NCBI RefSeq assembly: GCF_018361265.1 | Contig: NZ_JAFLNH010000004.1 | Span: 1 to 64,000 of the forward strand | DNA: 64,000 nucleotides | Source: Mycobacterium sp. SM1 | GTDB taxonomy: Bacteria; Actinomycetota; Actinomycetes; Mycobacteriales; Mycobacteriaceae | Direction of reading: 5' to 3' | Part shown: in pieces, positions 41,033-49,478 of the stretch | How positions within the stretch are numbered: position 1 is the stretch's first letter | Layout: each line of letters begins with the position of its first letter | Notes under the pieces: generated by a model | The model's database searches: none | What the model saw: only the letters and a program-made list of their open reading frames with translations | Told to the model about the DNA's origin: nothing | Position numbers and translations under genes: made by a program

Positions 41033-42451
41033 ATGCCGACCACGTTGGTGCTCACCTTCCCACTTGGGCGGTATCACGCGACGCCTTGGGAACGGCACGT
41101 GAACGAAGGCGCAGTCGAGCTGCCACCGTCCCCATGGCGATTATTGCGCATGCTGTACGCGGTGTGGCAGACTCGTTGCCCTGATATTACGGAATCCGCT
41201 GTGCACCACCTTCTTTCCGATCTAGCCGTACCGCCCACGTTCTATGTTCCGGCCCATAACATCTCTCACAGCAGGCACTACTATCCGGATGCGAAGTACT
41301 ACTATCCGGATGCGAAGTACGGAAAAGATCGCAGAAAAGATCGCACGCTTGATTCGTTCGCTGTATTTGGTACGGAGGAGCAGCTGGGCGCGCAATGGCC
41401 AGTTGAACTCGAACCGGACCGGCTTGGTGTGCTGCTTCGTATAGCGAAGTCGATTCCATACTTCGGCCGCGCGGATAGCATTTGCATTGGTGAAGTGGAA
41501 AAAAATTGGAACCCTACTGGACATGCAGTCTGGAAGCCGCTCGATGTTGCCGAACGTGTGGACAATTACGTCGAGGTCAATTCGGTTCTTACGCCGGAGA
41601 TCCCCTTGGTTGTAGCCACGCTTCTCGCGCGTCCTGCTGAGGTGCGCCGAAGAGGGCTGAGGTTTCCGGTAGGCTCACGGCTTGTTCCGTACGGTCTTGA
41701 GTCGCGTCCTGAGACCTTGCTCACTGCTATGGAATCCCGGCGTGCAAGGACGGTCACTGCGGTGCGCTTTGATCTCTTGCATGCTGGGCTTCCACCTGAA
41801 ACCGACGCCGTTATCTACACGGACCTAATACGTCAGGCGGCGATCAAGCATCTCGGTGAGATTGCAAAAGGCACCATGCTCGGCGGCAAAACCTCTGAAA
41901 ACGCTCCGATGAAAGGCGGTCTGCATGCGCATTACCTGCCGATTCTTCGGGACAGACGATTGATCGGCCTTTTGGTTTGGGTGCCCGGCGCGCTTCCGGA
42001 CAAAGAACTGAGCGCTTTGTGTGGTATTCGGGCGCTTTACGACTACAGACGTCGTGTCCGGGTGCGGGTCTCCGGGGTTGGCATCGTTGAGCAAGTCGCT
42101 CCGGAGCTTGTCGGACCGGCTAGAACATGGTGTGCCGTCACGCCATTCACGCCAGCTCGATACCCGAAAAAGAACCGTGACGAGTGGCGCAGTTTCGTTG
42201 TGGCCGAGATTCAACGCGAGCTTGAGCTACGTGGTCGCAAACCGACTGACGATATCGAGTTCGTTGACGGACCATGGACTGCGTTTGTAAGACACCGTCC
42301 TAGCGCGCGTATGCGCGGGGACAAGCGGCAGGGTCAGGCACGCCTACCTTCTGAGTTTCTTCGATTGCGATTCAAGCAACCAACTCAGGGACCGCTCACA
42401 TTGGGTTGGTTGAGCCACTTCGGGCTCGGACTGTTCACGCCTGAGGGCTGA
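41033..42451 (+). CDS. csb2: Type I-G Csb2 (Cas5-Cas6 fusion)
   Basis: 472 residues, ATG 41033. The N-terminus MPTTLVLTFPLGRYHATPWERHVNEG and PPSPWRLLRMLYAVWQTR are the Csb2/GSU0054 signature. In I-G systems this protein joins Cas5 and a Cas6-like crRNA endonuclease, which fits the absence of a separate cas6. An exact tandem 18-bp duplication at about 41280-41318 repeats YYPDAK (YYPDAKYYYPDAKYGKD). The frame is kept. The C-terminal half (VEFVDGPWTAFVRHRPSARM) would hold the Cas6-like part. Confidence 0.9.
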   Translation: MPTTLVLTFPLGRYHATPWERHVNEGAVELPPSPWRLLRMLYAVWQTRCPDITESAVHHLLSDLAVPPTFYVPAHNISHSRHYYPDAKYYYPDAKYGKDRRKDRTLDSFAVFGTEEQLGAQWPVELEPDRLGVLLRIAKSIPYFGRADSICIGEVEKNWNPTGHAVWKPLDVAERVDNYVEVNSVLTPEIPLVVATLLARPAEVRRRGLRFPVGSRLVPYGLESRPETLLTAMESRRARTVTAVRFDLLHAGLPPETDAVIYTDLIRQAAIKHLGEIAKGTMLGGKTSENAPMKGGLHAHYLPILRDRRLIGLLVWVPGALPDKELSALCGIRALYDYRRRVRVRVSGVGIVEQVAPELVGPARTWCAVTPFTPARYPKKNRDEWRSFVVAEIQRELELRGRKPTDDIEFVDGPWTAFVRHRPSARMRGDKRQGQARLPSEFLRLRFKQPTQGPLTLGWLSHFGLGLFTPEG

Positions 42452-42454
42452 GCG

Positions 42455-44095
42455 ATGGACGAAGACCTGTTGCCTGCGCGGATGGTCAATGAGTTCGTTT
42501 ACTGCCCGAGACTCTTCTACATCGAATGGGTTGAGGCCCGATTCGCCGACAGCGACGACACCCGGGTCGGCCAGCAGATACACCGTCGTGTTGACACTGA
42601 AACTGGCGCCGCCCCGCTTCCCGACGAGGGTCAGTTGCGCACGGCGAGATCGGTAATGCTCAGTTCGCAGGAACTCGGTGTGATCGCCAAGATTGACGTG
42701 ATCGAGGGTATCGACGGCAGCGTGATCCCGATCGACTACAAGAAGGGCGAGCCGCAGGCAGATGGCACACCGTGGCCGAGCGACGAAGTGCAGGTCTGCA
42801 TCCAGGGGATGATATTGCGACACAATGGGTATCGCAGCGATCGAGCCGAACTCTACTACGCGAAGTCGCGACGACGTGTGGCCGTCGAACTAACCCCTGA
42901 ACGGCTTGCGGGCGCCGCGGACATTGTCGTGGCTGCCCGGCGGGTTGCGCAGCAGGCTGCCGCGCCGCTGCCACTCGTGAACAGTCCAAAGTGTGTGCGG
43001 TGCTCACTGGTGGGCCTGTGCCTGCCTGACGAGACGAATGCGCTGCTCGCCCGCCAGGAACAACAACCGCGCCGGCTGGTCCCACGGGATCCCGACCAGC
43101 GGCCGGTGTACGTCACAGAGCCGGGTTCATTCGTCGGTGTTCGCAGCGCCCGACTCGAAGTCACACGAGACAAGGAGAAGATCGCGTCCTTTCGGCTGAT
43201 CGACGTTCAGCAGCTGGTGGTGTTCGGGCGGGTCCAAGTCAGCACCCAGGCGCTTCATGAATGCTTTGCGCGAGAGATCCCGGTGTTGTGGATGAGCACC
43301 GGCGGCTGGTTGCAGGGTTTCGCGGTCGGACAGCTTTCCAGATATGTCGAGGTGCGGCGGCGGCAGACTGCCGCACATGCCCAGGGTGGAAACAGATTGG
43401 CGCAGCACATGATTGCTGGAAAGATTGCGAATTGTCGTACGCTGCTGCGCCGCGATGCCCGCGCCGATGTTGCTGCGACGGTGGCCATGCTGAAGCAGCT
43501 GTCTGCAGATGCTCGTGAGTGCGACAACTTCTCCGCTCTACTCGGTGTCGAAGGTACGGCGGCCCGGCTCTATTTCGCTGCATTTCCCAACATGCTGTCG
43601 GATGCTTGCTCTGAGTTCGCCTCGCAGTTCTCAGTGCTTGGGAGAAATCGCAGGCCGCCACCAGATCCCCTGAACGCGTTGCTGTCGTTCTGCTATTCGA
43701 TGCTGATTAAGGACGTAGTCGCCGTTACCATAGGGGTTGGCCTTGATCCATATCTCGGCGTTTTCCACAGGTCTAGGTACGGACGGCCAGCGCTTGCACT
43801 GGATCTAGCTGAGGAATTTCGCCCTCTTATCGCCGACTCGGTGGTAATTCGCGTGGTGAATAACGGCGAGATCGGGCCGCATGACTTTATCAGGCGTGCC
43901 GGCGCTGTTGCACTGACCAGCGAGGGAAGGAAGAGGGTGCTGAAAGCATATGAACGTCGACTTGAGACAAAGATCCGACATCCTATTTTCGGTTACAAGA
44001 TCAGCTACCGCCGAGTGCTTGACGTCCAGGCGCGACTCTTGGCGGCAGTGCTTGTTGGGGAACTTCCCGAGTACGTCCCAATGGTAACGAGATGA
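42455..44095 (+). CDS. cas4-cas1: Cas4-Cas1 fusion
   Basis: 546 residues. Residues 1-200 are Cas4: NEFVYCPRLFYIEWVE, the RecB nuclease core KIDVIEGIDG...IPIDYKKGEP and the Cys cluster CVRCSLVGLCLP (Fe-S ligands with the first Cys). From about residue 210 it is Cas1: VYVTEPGSFVGVRSARLEVT, VQQLVVFGRVQVSTQAL, LLGVEGTAARLYF (catalytic Glu), LGVFHRSRYGRPALALDLAEEF (His and acidic residue). All catalytic positions seem present. Cas4 fused to Cas1 is typical of subtype I-G and supports PAM-selective spacer uptake. Confidence 0.94.
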   Translation: MDEDLLPARMVNEFVYCPRLFYIEWVEARFADSDDTRVGQQIHRRVDTETGAAPLPDEGQLRTARSVMLSSQELGVIAKIDVIEGIDGSVIPIDYKKGEPQADGTPWPSDEVQVCIQGMILRHNGYRSDRAELYYAKSRRRVAVELTPERLAGAADIVVAARRVAQQAAAPLPLVNSPKCVRCSLVGLCLPDETNALLARQEQQPRRLVPRDPDQRPVYVTEPGSFVGVRSARLEVTRDKEKIASFRLIDVQQLVVFGRVQVSTQALHECFAREIPVLWMSTGGWLQGFAVGQLSRYVEVRRRQTAAHAQGGNRLAQHMIAGKIANCRTLLRRDARADVAATVAMLKQLSADARECDNFSALLGVEGTAARLYFAAFPNMLSDACSEFASQFSVLGRNRRPPPDPLNALLSFCYSMLIKDVVAVTIGVGLDPYLGVFHRSRYGRPALALDLAEEFRPLIADSVVIRVVNNGEIGPHDFIRRAGAVALTSEGRKRVLKAYERRLETKIRHPIFGYKISYRRVLDVQARLLAAVLVGELPEYVPMVTR

Positions 44096-44379
44096 CGCGG
44101 CGCCGTTACTTGATGGCTTATGACGTCGGCGACCCCAAACGACTGCGACGTGTGTGCAGCCTGATGGAAGATCATGGTGAGCGCCTGCAATATTCGGTGT
44201 TTCTGTGTGATCTGACCATCGCCGAGCTTGCGGAACTCGAAGCAGCGGTCGCTGCAGTTATGGACCTCGTTGAGGACAGCGTCGTTCGGATTGACCTGGG
44301 CCCTACGTCTTCAGCTGCCACTGTTAGCCAGATCGGTCGTCGCCGGCGCGTACCGCAGGAAGGACCGCAGATTGTATGA
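44092..44379 (+). CDS. cas2: Cas2
   Basis: 95 residues, ATG 44092 overlapping the cas4-cas1 stop. RRYLMAYDVGDPKRLRRV contains the first beta strand with the conserved Asp; QYSVFLCDLTIAELAELEA and SVVRIDLGP complete the ferredoxin-like fold. It forms the integration complex with the Cas1 fusion. The array starts 172 bases downstream, on the same strand. Confidence 0.93.
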   Translation: MTRRRYLMAYDVGDPKRLRRVCSLMEDHGERLQYSVFLCDLTIAELAELEAAVAAVMDLVEDSVVRIDLGPTSSAATVSQIGRRRRVPQEGPQIV

Positions 44380-44551
44380 AACCGCGAGCGCTCCGGTGAC
44401 GGGCCAGGTCCAGGACAGCGCTCGCGCCCAGGTAGCGCACGCAGGGATAGACGGTCAGCGTTGTTTCCACTGGGCCAGCAGATGGCTGACATGCTCACCG
44501 CTCGCCGGAGGAGGTATCGTAGCAGGTTATTGGGCTCCGATTCATCGAGCC
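44380..44551 (+). promoter_or_regulatory. CRISPR leader
   Basis: 172 bases between cas2 and the first repeat without a gene. Orientation is supported by the degenerate repeats at the far end and by repeats ending in ATTGAAG on this strand. It is not notably AT-rich except the last 50 bases (GGTATCGTAGCAGGTTATTG). Confidence 0.6.
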
Positions 44552-45662
44552 CTGATTCCGGTCATTTTGGCCGGACACCATTGAAGGACCTGGATGGTGG
44601 TTTTCATCATCTCTCCCATCATCCTGATTCCGGTCATTTTGGCCGGACACCATTGAAGGGCGCTGCAAAACGGCATCGACCTCAAATGGCTCGAACTGAT
44701 TCCGGTCATTTTGGCCGGACACCATTGAAGGGACGGTGCCGCCCTCGTGGGCGCGAGCCGCCGAGCGGCTGATTCCGGTCATTTTGGCCGGACACCATTG
44801 AAGGTCGCCTACCTGTCGGGGCTATCAATTTTACCGGCAGCTGATTCCGGTCATTTTGGCCGGACACCATTGAAGGGCCACGATTGCTTCGCTGGTTTTT
44901 ATTGCAACCATCACTGATTCCGGTCATTTTGGCCGGACACCATTGAAGGGCGGCTCGAGGCGGCGTGCCGGCACTGCTGCGCCTGATTCCGGTCATTTTG
45001 GCCGGACACCATTGAAGGGGTTACCATTTTCCCGGGGTGGTGCCGTCCGCGCCGCTGATTCCGGTCATTTTGGCCGGACACCATTGAAGGGTGCCTTGGG
45101 GTAGGCGGCAGCGAACCGGTCTTGATCTGATTCCGGTCATTTTGGCCGGACACCATTGAAGGGCGGCGGCTCTTTCCCCGCGCCGAAAAGCGTCCTCCTG
45201 ATTCCGGTCATTTTGGCCGGACACCATTGAAGCGTCCACAGCGACGGCAACCGTGACTTCAGCCACGGGACTGATTCCGGTCATTTTGGCCGGACACCAT
45301 TGAAGCACAGATGGGGACCGCACGGGCACCTTCCACATCTTCCTGTCCGGTCATTTTGGCCGGACACCATTGAAGCAACCTGCCGTCCGCCTACCGCATC
45401 GACTACACCATCTGATTCCGGTTATTTTGGCCGGACACCATTGAAGCGCCGAGATGCTCGCCCAGACCGTCACCAACACCGCGCTGATTCCGGTCATTTT
45501 GGCCGGACACCATTGAAGCATTTTGATGACGCCCGGGGTGATGCCGTGGTGGGTTCTGATTCCGGTCATTTTGGCCGGACACCATTGAAGAAGGCCCAGC
45601 TGGATGCGACGAAACCATCCGTAGCCCCTGATTCCGGTCATTTTGGGCGGACACCATTGAGG
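44552..45662 (+). CRISPR. CRISPR array, 16 repeats and 15 spacers
   Basis: Repeat unit 35 bp, starting CTGATTCCGGTCATTTTGGC and ending CGGACACCATTGAAG. Starts: 44552, 44624, 44696, 44769, 44841, 44914, 44983, 45055, 45127, 45198, 45271, 45343, 45412, 45484, 45556, 45628. Spacers are 34-38 bp, mostly 37. CCGGTC and GGCCGG form a 6-bp stem (one G-U) with loop ATTTT. Variants: repeat 12 lacks two bases (CTGTCCGG), repeat 13 has GGTTATT, repeat 16 has TTGGGCGG and ends TTGAGG. Decay at the distal end confirms the leader is on the cas2 side. The base after the repeat is G for repeats 1-9 and C for most later ones. Confidence 0.98.
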
Positions 45663-45737
45663 CAACTGGGTACCGGTTGCAGGACGACGCTACGCTACGG
45701 CGGATCGCCGCCCGGGTCCGCGCCGCCGTCGGGTGAC
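45663..45737 (+). pseudogene. 3' remnant of a DUF1802-like gene and right 31-bp direct repeat
   Basis: After the last repeat a rightward frame reads ATGYRLQDDATLRRIAARVR and ends AAVG at TGA 45734-45736. The intact gene at 33215-33778 ends DDVELARVAARVRDAVG. Bases 45707-45737 match 33749-33779 at 30 of 31 positions; upstream the similarity drops but stays codon-aligned. This marks the right border of the CRISPR-Cas island. It overlaps the 3' end of the convergent CocE gene. Confidence 0.8.
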
Positions 45738-47380
45738 ACCGGAAGCAGTAGCCGTGAGAAGCCGAAATGTACGGAATGGGTGGCCGGTTTCATGCGCACC
45801 CCCGTCACCAGCGGCTCGCCCGTCCCCAGGTTGCGGGCGTACCGGGGATGACAGCCGCCGGCGATCAGAACGCGGATGCGGGATCCGGCGCGGAAGCGGT
45901 GCGCGATGGGGTCGAGTTCGATGGTGAGGGTGCCCACCGGGCGGGACAGCCGCCGGTAGCCCTCGCTGATATTCACCGATCGGCCCCGCGCGCCAACTTC
46001 GCTCACCCGGACGAACACGTCGACATGGGGATTGTCGGCGGTGTGCGCCAGCTCGGCGACGGGGTTGCCGGCCACGCACAGATCGGCGGTGAGCACGTCG
46101 CCGGTGAAGCTGAGCACGTCGTTGCGCCGGGCCAGCCGAGTGTCGTCGCGGTAACCGCCCTGCGGCGACAGCATCCGGCCGCCGACGGTGGGTGTCGGGT
46201 CGGTGGGGTCGTAGCGGAACGTCGCGGGCGGCGAGATCGGCGGCGGTGCCGTCGCACCCAGGCCGCCGCCGGGTTGCAAGTACAACACACGCTGGGTGCT
46301 CGGCGGCGGCCACTCGGCCAGGTTGACCCAGCCCTGGCCGGTGACGAAGACCCGCACCGCGCTGGCTCGGGGGCCGATGCGTGCGCCGCGCAGGTGGGCG
46401 TCCAGCCAGGCCAGCGATTCGCGGCAGATGGTGCCCAGTCCCCTGGTCAGCAGCTGGGCATGGGTCCAGGGCCCGACCGTCAGGGCCACGTCGACGCCCC
46501 GCTCGCGCAGGCGGCGGTACTGCTCAAGGCTCTGCCGCAGGAACACGTCTTGCCAGCCGCTCAGCAGCAGCACCGGGATCCGCGCCCGCTCCAGCGCGGC
46601 GCCCATGCGCAGCGGGTCCCAGAACGGGTCGTCGCGGTCGGGGTGTTCGAGCCAGGATTCATACCACGGCGCCCGGTCGCCCAGCAGCGCCCGGCCCGCC
46701 GCGCCCACCGGCAGCCCGAGGGTCGCTCGGGCCAGCCGTCGTCGCGCCGTGAGCTGGCGGATCACCGTGCGTATCCGGGGTCGGTCTTCCTGGTGGGCTA
46801 TCAGGTCGCTCCAGCCCAGGAAGTCGTTGACCGTGAACGAGCCGGTGCCCCAGGAGGAGGCGCTGAGATCGTGCGGGCCCGCGGTGATGACGGCGGCGGC
46901 CAGTTCCGGCGGTGGATCTTGCAGCAGCGCCCACTGGGTGAACCCCAGATACGAGATTCCGATGGTGGCGAACCGGCCGCTGAACCAGGGCTGCCGGCGC
47001 AGCCACGCCACGGTGTCCGCTCCGTCGGCGGCCTCGTGGGTCATCGGCTCGAACACACCCGCCGAGCCGAAGGTTCCGCGCACGCTCTGCAGGACGACGT
47101 GGTAGCCGCGGGCGGCGTAGAGTCCGGCGAACGCCAGCGAGAACGGAAACCCGCGGCCGTAGGGACCGCGAACCAGGATGGTGCCGGCGGACGGGGTCGC
47201 GGGTGTGTAGTGATCGGCCAGCAGGTCGACTCCGTCGCGCATCGGGACCCGAACGCGGTCGACGGTGTACTCGGTGGTCGCCGGCGGCAGGCCCAACAAA
47301 CCGCCGAGGGCGCGGTCACCGACTCGCCCGGCCATGATGCGCCGCTGGACGCGCACGGGTTGCTCGGATGCGGCGGTCAC
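45695..47380 (-). CDS. CocE/NonD family hydrolase
   Basis: About 561 residues from GTG 47380. Alpha/beta-hydrolase of the X-Pro dipeptidyl-peptidase S15/CocE type: GTILVRGPYGRGFPFSLAFA, nucleophile elbow GISYLGFTQWALL, ending in a C-terminal jelly-roll (LSFTGDVLTADLCVAGNPVAEL). It corresponds to M. tuberculosis Rv2800. The substrate (ester or amide) is unknown. Its last residues (PDGGADPGGDPP) are antisense to the DUF1802 remnant, so the CRISPR island border may have changed its C-terminus. Confidence 0.88.
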   Translation of the reverse strand: MTAASEQPVRVQRRIMAGRVGDRALGGLLGLPPATTEYTVDRVRVPMRDGVDLLADHYTPATPSAGTILVRGPYGRGFPFSLAFAGLYAARGYHVVLQSVRGTFGSAGVFEPMTHEAADGADTVAWLRRQPWFSGRFATIGISYLGFTQWALLQDPPPELAAAVITAGPHDLSASSWGTGSFTVNDFLGWSDLIAHQEDRPRIRTVIRQLTARRRLARATLGLPVGAAGRALLGDRAPWYESWLEHPDRDDPFWDPLRMGAALERARIPVLLLSGWQDVFLRQSLEQYRRLRERGVDVALTVGPWTHAQLLTRGLGTICRESLAWLDAHLRGARIGPRASAVRVFVTGQGWVNLAEWPPPSTQRVLYLQPGGGLGATAPPPISPPATFRYDPTDPTPTVGGRMLSPQGGYRDDTRLARRNDVLSFTGDVLTADLCVAGNPVAELAHTADNPHVDVFVRVSEVGARGRSVNISEGYRRLSRPVGTLTIELDPIAHRFRAGSRIRVLIAGGCHPRYARNLGTGEPLVTGVRMKPATHSVHFGFSRLLLPVSPDGGADPGGDPP

Positions 47381-47832
47381 GGGCCTAGGGTATGGGCTCT
47401 CGCTATTTGACGACGGAGCAGGGCGAAACCTCGTCGCTCGCCACGCAGGTTGGTGGCCGGGCGCCAACCCCCGCCGGGTGGTCGGGCCGCGGCCCTCAAG
47501 TGCCGTCGAGCATTGTCATACGGTCAGCCGATGGTCGCTCATCAGCCGCATGCGCTTTGGCGAACTTGGTGGTGATCGCCGTGCCCGCCGACATCGACAG
47601 CCCACGTTCGTCGGTCAGCCGTAGGCGCGCCCGCCCATCGACGGGATGGCAGGAAGTGCACTGCCGCGCGGCGCGATGGGGTGGCGGCTCAGGGGCGGGC
47701 CGTGGACCGCACGGGCCGGCCCCGGGCGACCAGCGCCATCGCCTGCCGCGGGCGGCTCCGGGTGGGCGGGCCCGGTGGTCGAGAGGCCATGGGCCAGCGT
47801 CGTAAAAACACCGGCCGTTAGGGTGGGTAGTC
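47381..47832. other. Intergenic region with no convincing gene
   Basis: About 450 bases between the leftward hydrolase and the rightward phosphoesterase. Where M. tuberculosis has Rv2799 to lppV, only fragments of open frame are seen (for example TKFAKAHAADERPSADRMTM on the minus strand near 47500-47590), possibly a degraded gene. Confidence 0.5.
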
Positions 47833-48810
47833 GTGGCTTGGCAGGAAGCGGGGCAAAAGCCGGCGAGTGCACAGCAGCCGACGCTGTGGGCGGTCTCCGA
47901 CCTGCACATCGGCCACCTCGGCAACAAGGCGGTCACCGAGTCGCTGCGCCCGTCGTCGCCGGACGATTGGCTGATCGTCGCCGGTGACGTCGCCGAGCGC
48001 ATTGACGACATCCGCTGGTCGCTGGAGCTGCTGCGCCGCCGATTCGCCAAGGTGATCTGGGTTCCCGGCAACCACGAGCTGTGGACCACCAACCGCGACC
48101 CGGTGCAGATCTTCGGCCGCGCGCGCTATGACTACCTGGTCAACATGTGCGACGAGATGGGGGTGGTCACACCCGAGCATCCCTTTCCGGTGTGGACCGA
48201 GCGGGGCGGCCCGGCCACCATCGTGCCGATGTTTTTGCTCTACGACTACAGCTTCTTGCCCGACGGGGCGACCAGCAAAGCCGAGGGCCTGGCGGTCGCG
48301 CGGGCGAGCAACGTGGTGGCCACCGATGAGTTTCTGCTGTCGCCGCGGCCGTACGCCACCCGGGAGGAGTGGTGTCACGACCGGCTCGCGGGGACCCGCG
48401 CCCGGCTGGAAGACCTGGACTGGATGACACCGACGGTGCTGGTCAACCACTTCCCGCTGGTGCGTGAGCCCTGCGATGCGCTGTTTTATCCGGAGTTCTC
48501 GCTGTGGTGCGGAACCACCGAGACCGCCGACTGGCACACCCGCTATAACGCCGTGTGCTCGGTCTACGGGCATCTGCACATCCCGCGCACCACCTGGCAT
48601 GACGGGGTTCGCTTCGAGGAGGTATCGGTGGGCTACCCACGGGAATGGCGGCGTCGCAAGCCTTTCAGCTGGCTTCGTCAGGTGCTGCCGGAACCACGGT
48701 ACGCGCCCGGCTATCTCAACGAGTTCGGTGGGCACTTCGTTATCACCCCGGAACTACGGGCACACGCCGAACGGCTTCGGAAACGGTTGCGTCAGCGCCA
48801 ATCACGATGA
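47833..48810 (+). CDS. Calcineurin-like metallophosphoesterase
   Basis: 325 residues, GTG 47833. Motifs in order: WAVSDLHIGH (DxH), IVAGDVAE (GD), VIWVPGNHELW (GNH), VLVNHFPL, and YGHLHIPRTTWHDGV (GHxH), a complete dimetal phosphoesterase set. Orthologue of Rv2795c, next to and overlapping pptT. Linked in M. tuberculosis to PptT (phosphopantetheinyl hydrolase PptH), which would remove the 4'-phosphopantetheine that PptT adds; this link is from family knowledge. Confidence 0.9.
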   Translation: MAWQEAGQKPASAQQPTLWAVSDLHIGHLGNKAVTESLRPSSPDDWLIVAGDVAERIDDIRWSLELLRRRFAKVIWVPGNHELWTTNRDPVQIFGRARYDYLVNMCDEMGVVTPEHPFPVWTERGGPATIVPMFLLYDYSFLPDGATSKAEGLAVARASNVVATDEFLLSPRPYATREEWCHDRLAGTRARLEDLDWMTPTVLVNHFPLVREPCDALFYPEFSLWCGTTETADWHTRYNAVCSVYGHLHIPRTTWHDGVRFEEVSVGYPREWRRRKPFSWLRQVLPEPRYAPGYLNEFGGHFVITPELRAHAERLRKRLRQRQSR

Positions 48811-49478
48811 CGGTGAACACGCTGGTGGCGTCCGTGCTGCCCGACGACCCGGAGAACCTGGCGTTCGCCGAGCTGTACGCCGACCCACCCGGCCTGGCAC
48901 TGCTACCCGAAGAGGAGCCCTTAATCGCGCGCTCGGTAGCCAAGCGGCGCAACGAGTTCACGACGGCCCGTCACTGCGCGCGGATCGCGCTGCGCCGACT
49001 GGGGCTGCCGGCAGCGCCGATCCTGAAGGGTGACAAGGGTGAGCCACTCTGGCCCGACGGTGCCGTCGGCAGCATCACCCACTGCACCGGCTATCGGGCA
49101 GCGGTGGTGGGCCGCGGCTCTACGGTGCGCTCGGTGGGCGTCGACGCCGAACCGCACGCCGTGCTGCCGGACGGGGTGCTGGAGGCGATCAGCCTAAAAG
49201 AGGAGCGCCGCGAAATCGCGGCGTTGCCGGGCAGCTTGCATTGGGACCGAATATTGTTCTGCGCCAAGGAAGCAACGTATAAAGCGTGGTTCCCGTTGAC
49301 TAAACGGTGGTTGGGTTTCGAGGACGCCCATATCACCTTCGACGCCGCGGGAAGCGGCGGTGGCTTCATTTCGCGGATCTTGATCGACGCCTCAGCGCTA
49401 TCGGGACCACCGCTGACGCAGTTAACCGGTCGCTGGTCGGTCGAGCGCGACCTGGTGCTCACGGCGATCGTGCTATGA
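48807..49478 (+). CDS. pptT: 4'-phosphopantetheinyl transferase PptT
   Basis: Sfp-type transferase that activates carrier proteins for mycolate, siderophore and polyketide synthesis, 223 residues. [59 protein letters not shown] and [20 protein letters not shown] are the family motifs (Mg-binding Asp/Glu in GVDAE and KEA). ATG 48807 overlaps the stop of its antagonist-type phosphoesterase. Confidence 0.95.
   Translation: MTVNTLVASVLPDDPENLAFAELYADPPGLALLPEEEPLIARSVAKRRNEFTTARHCARIALRRLGLPAAPILKGDKGEPLWPDGAVGSITHCTGYRAAVVGRGSTVRSVGVDAEPHAVLPDGVLEAISLKEERREIAALPGSLHWDRILFCAKEATYKAWFPLTKRWLGFEDAHITFDAAGSGGGFISRILIDASALSGPPLTQLTGRWSVERDLVLTAIVL

Noticed and set aside
44495-45851. Several apparent proteins with a repeated NDRNQ or MVSGQ motif across the CRISPR array
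   Set aside because: They are translations of the 35-bp repeat; every copy is the CRISPR repeat read in a different frame.
45767-47410. A 547-codon plus-strand frame opposite the CocE hydrolase
   Set aside because: The minus strand carries the alpha/beta-hydrolase motifs and matches the syntenic gene; the plus frame looks random and Arg/Gly-rich.
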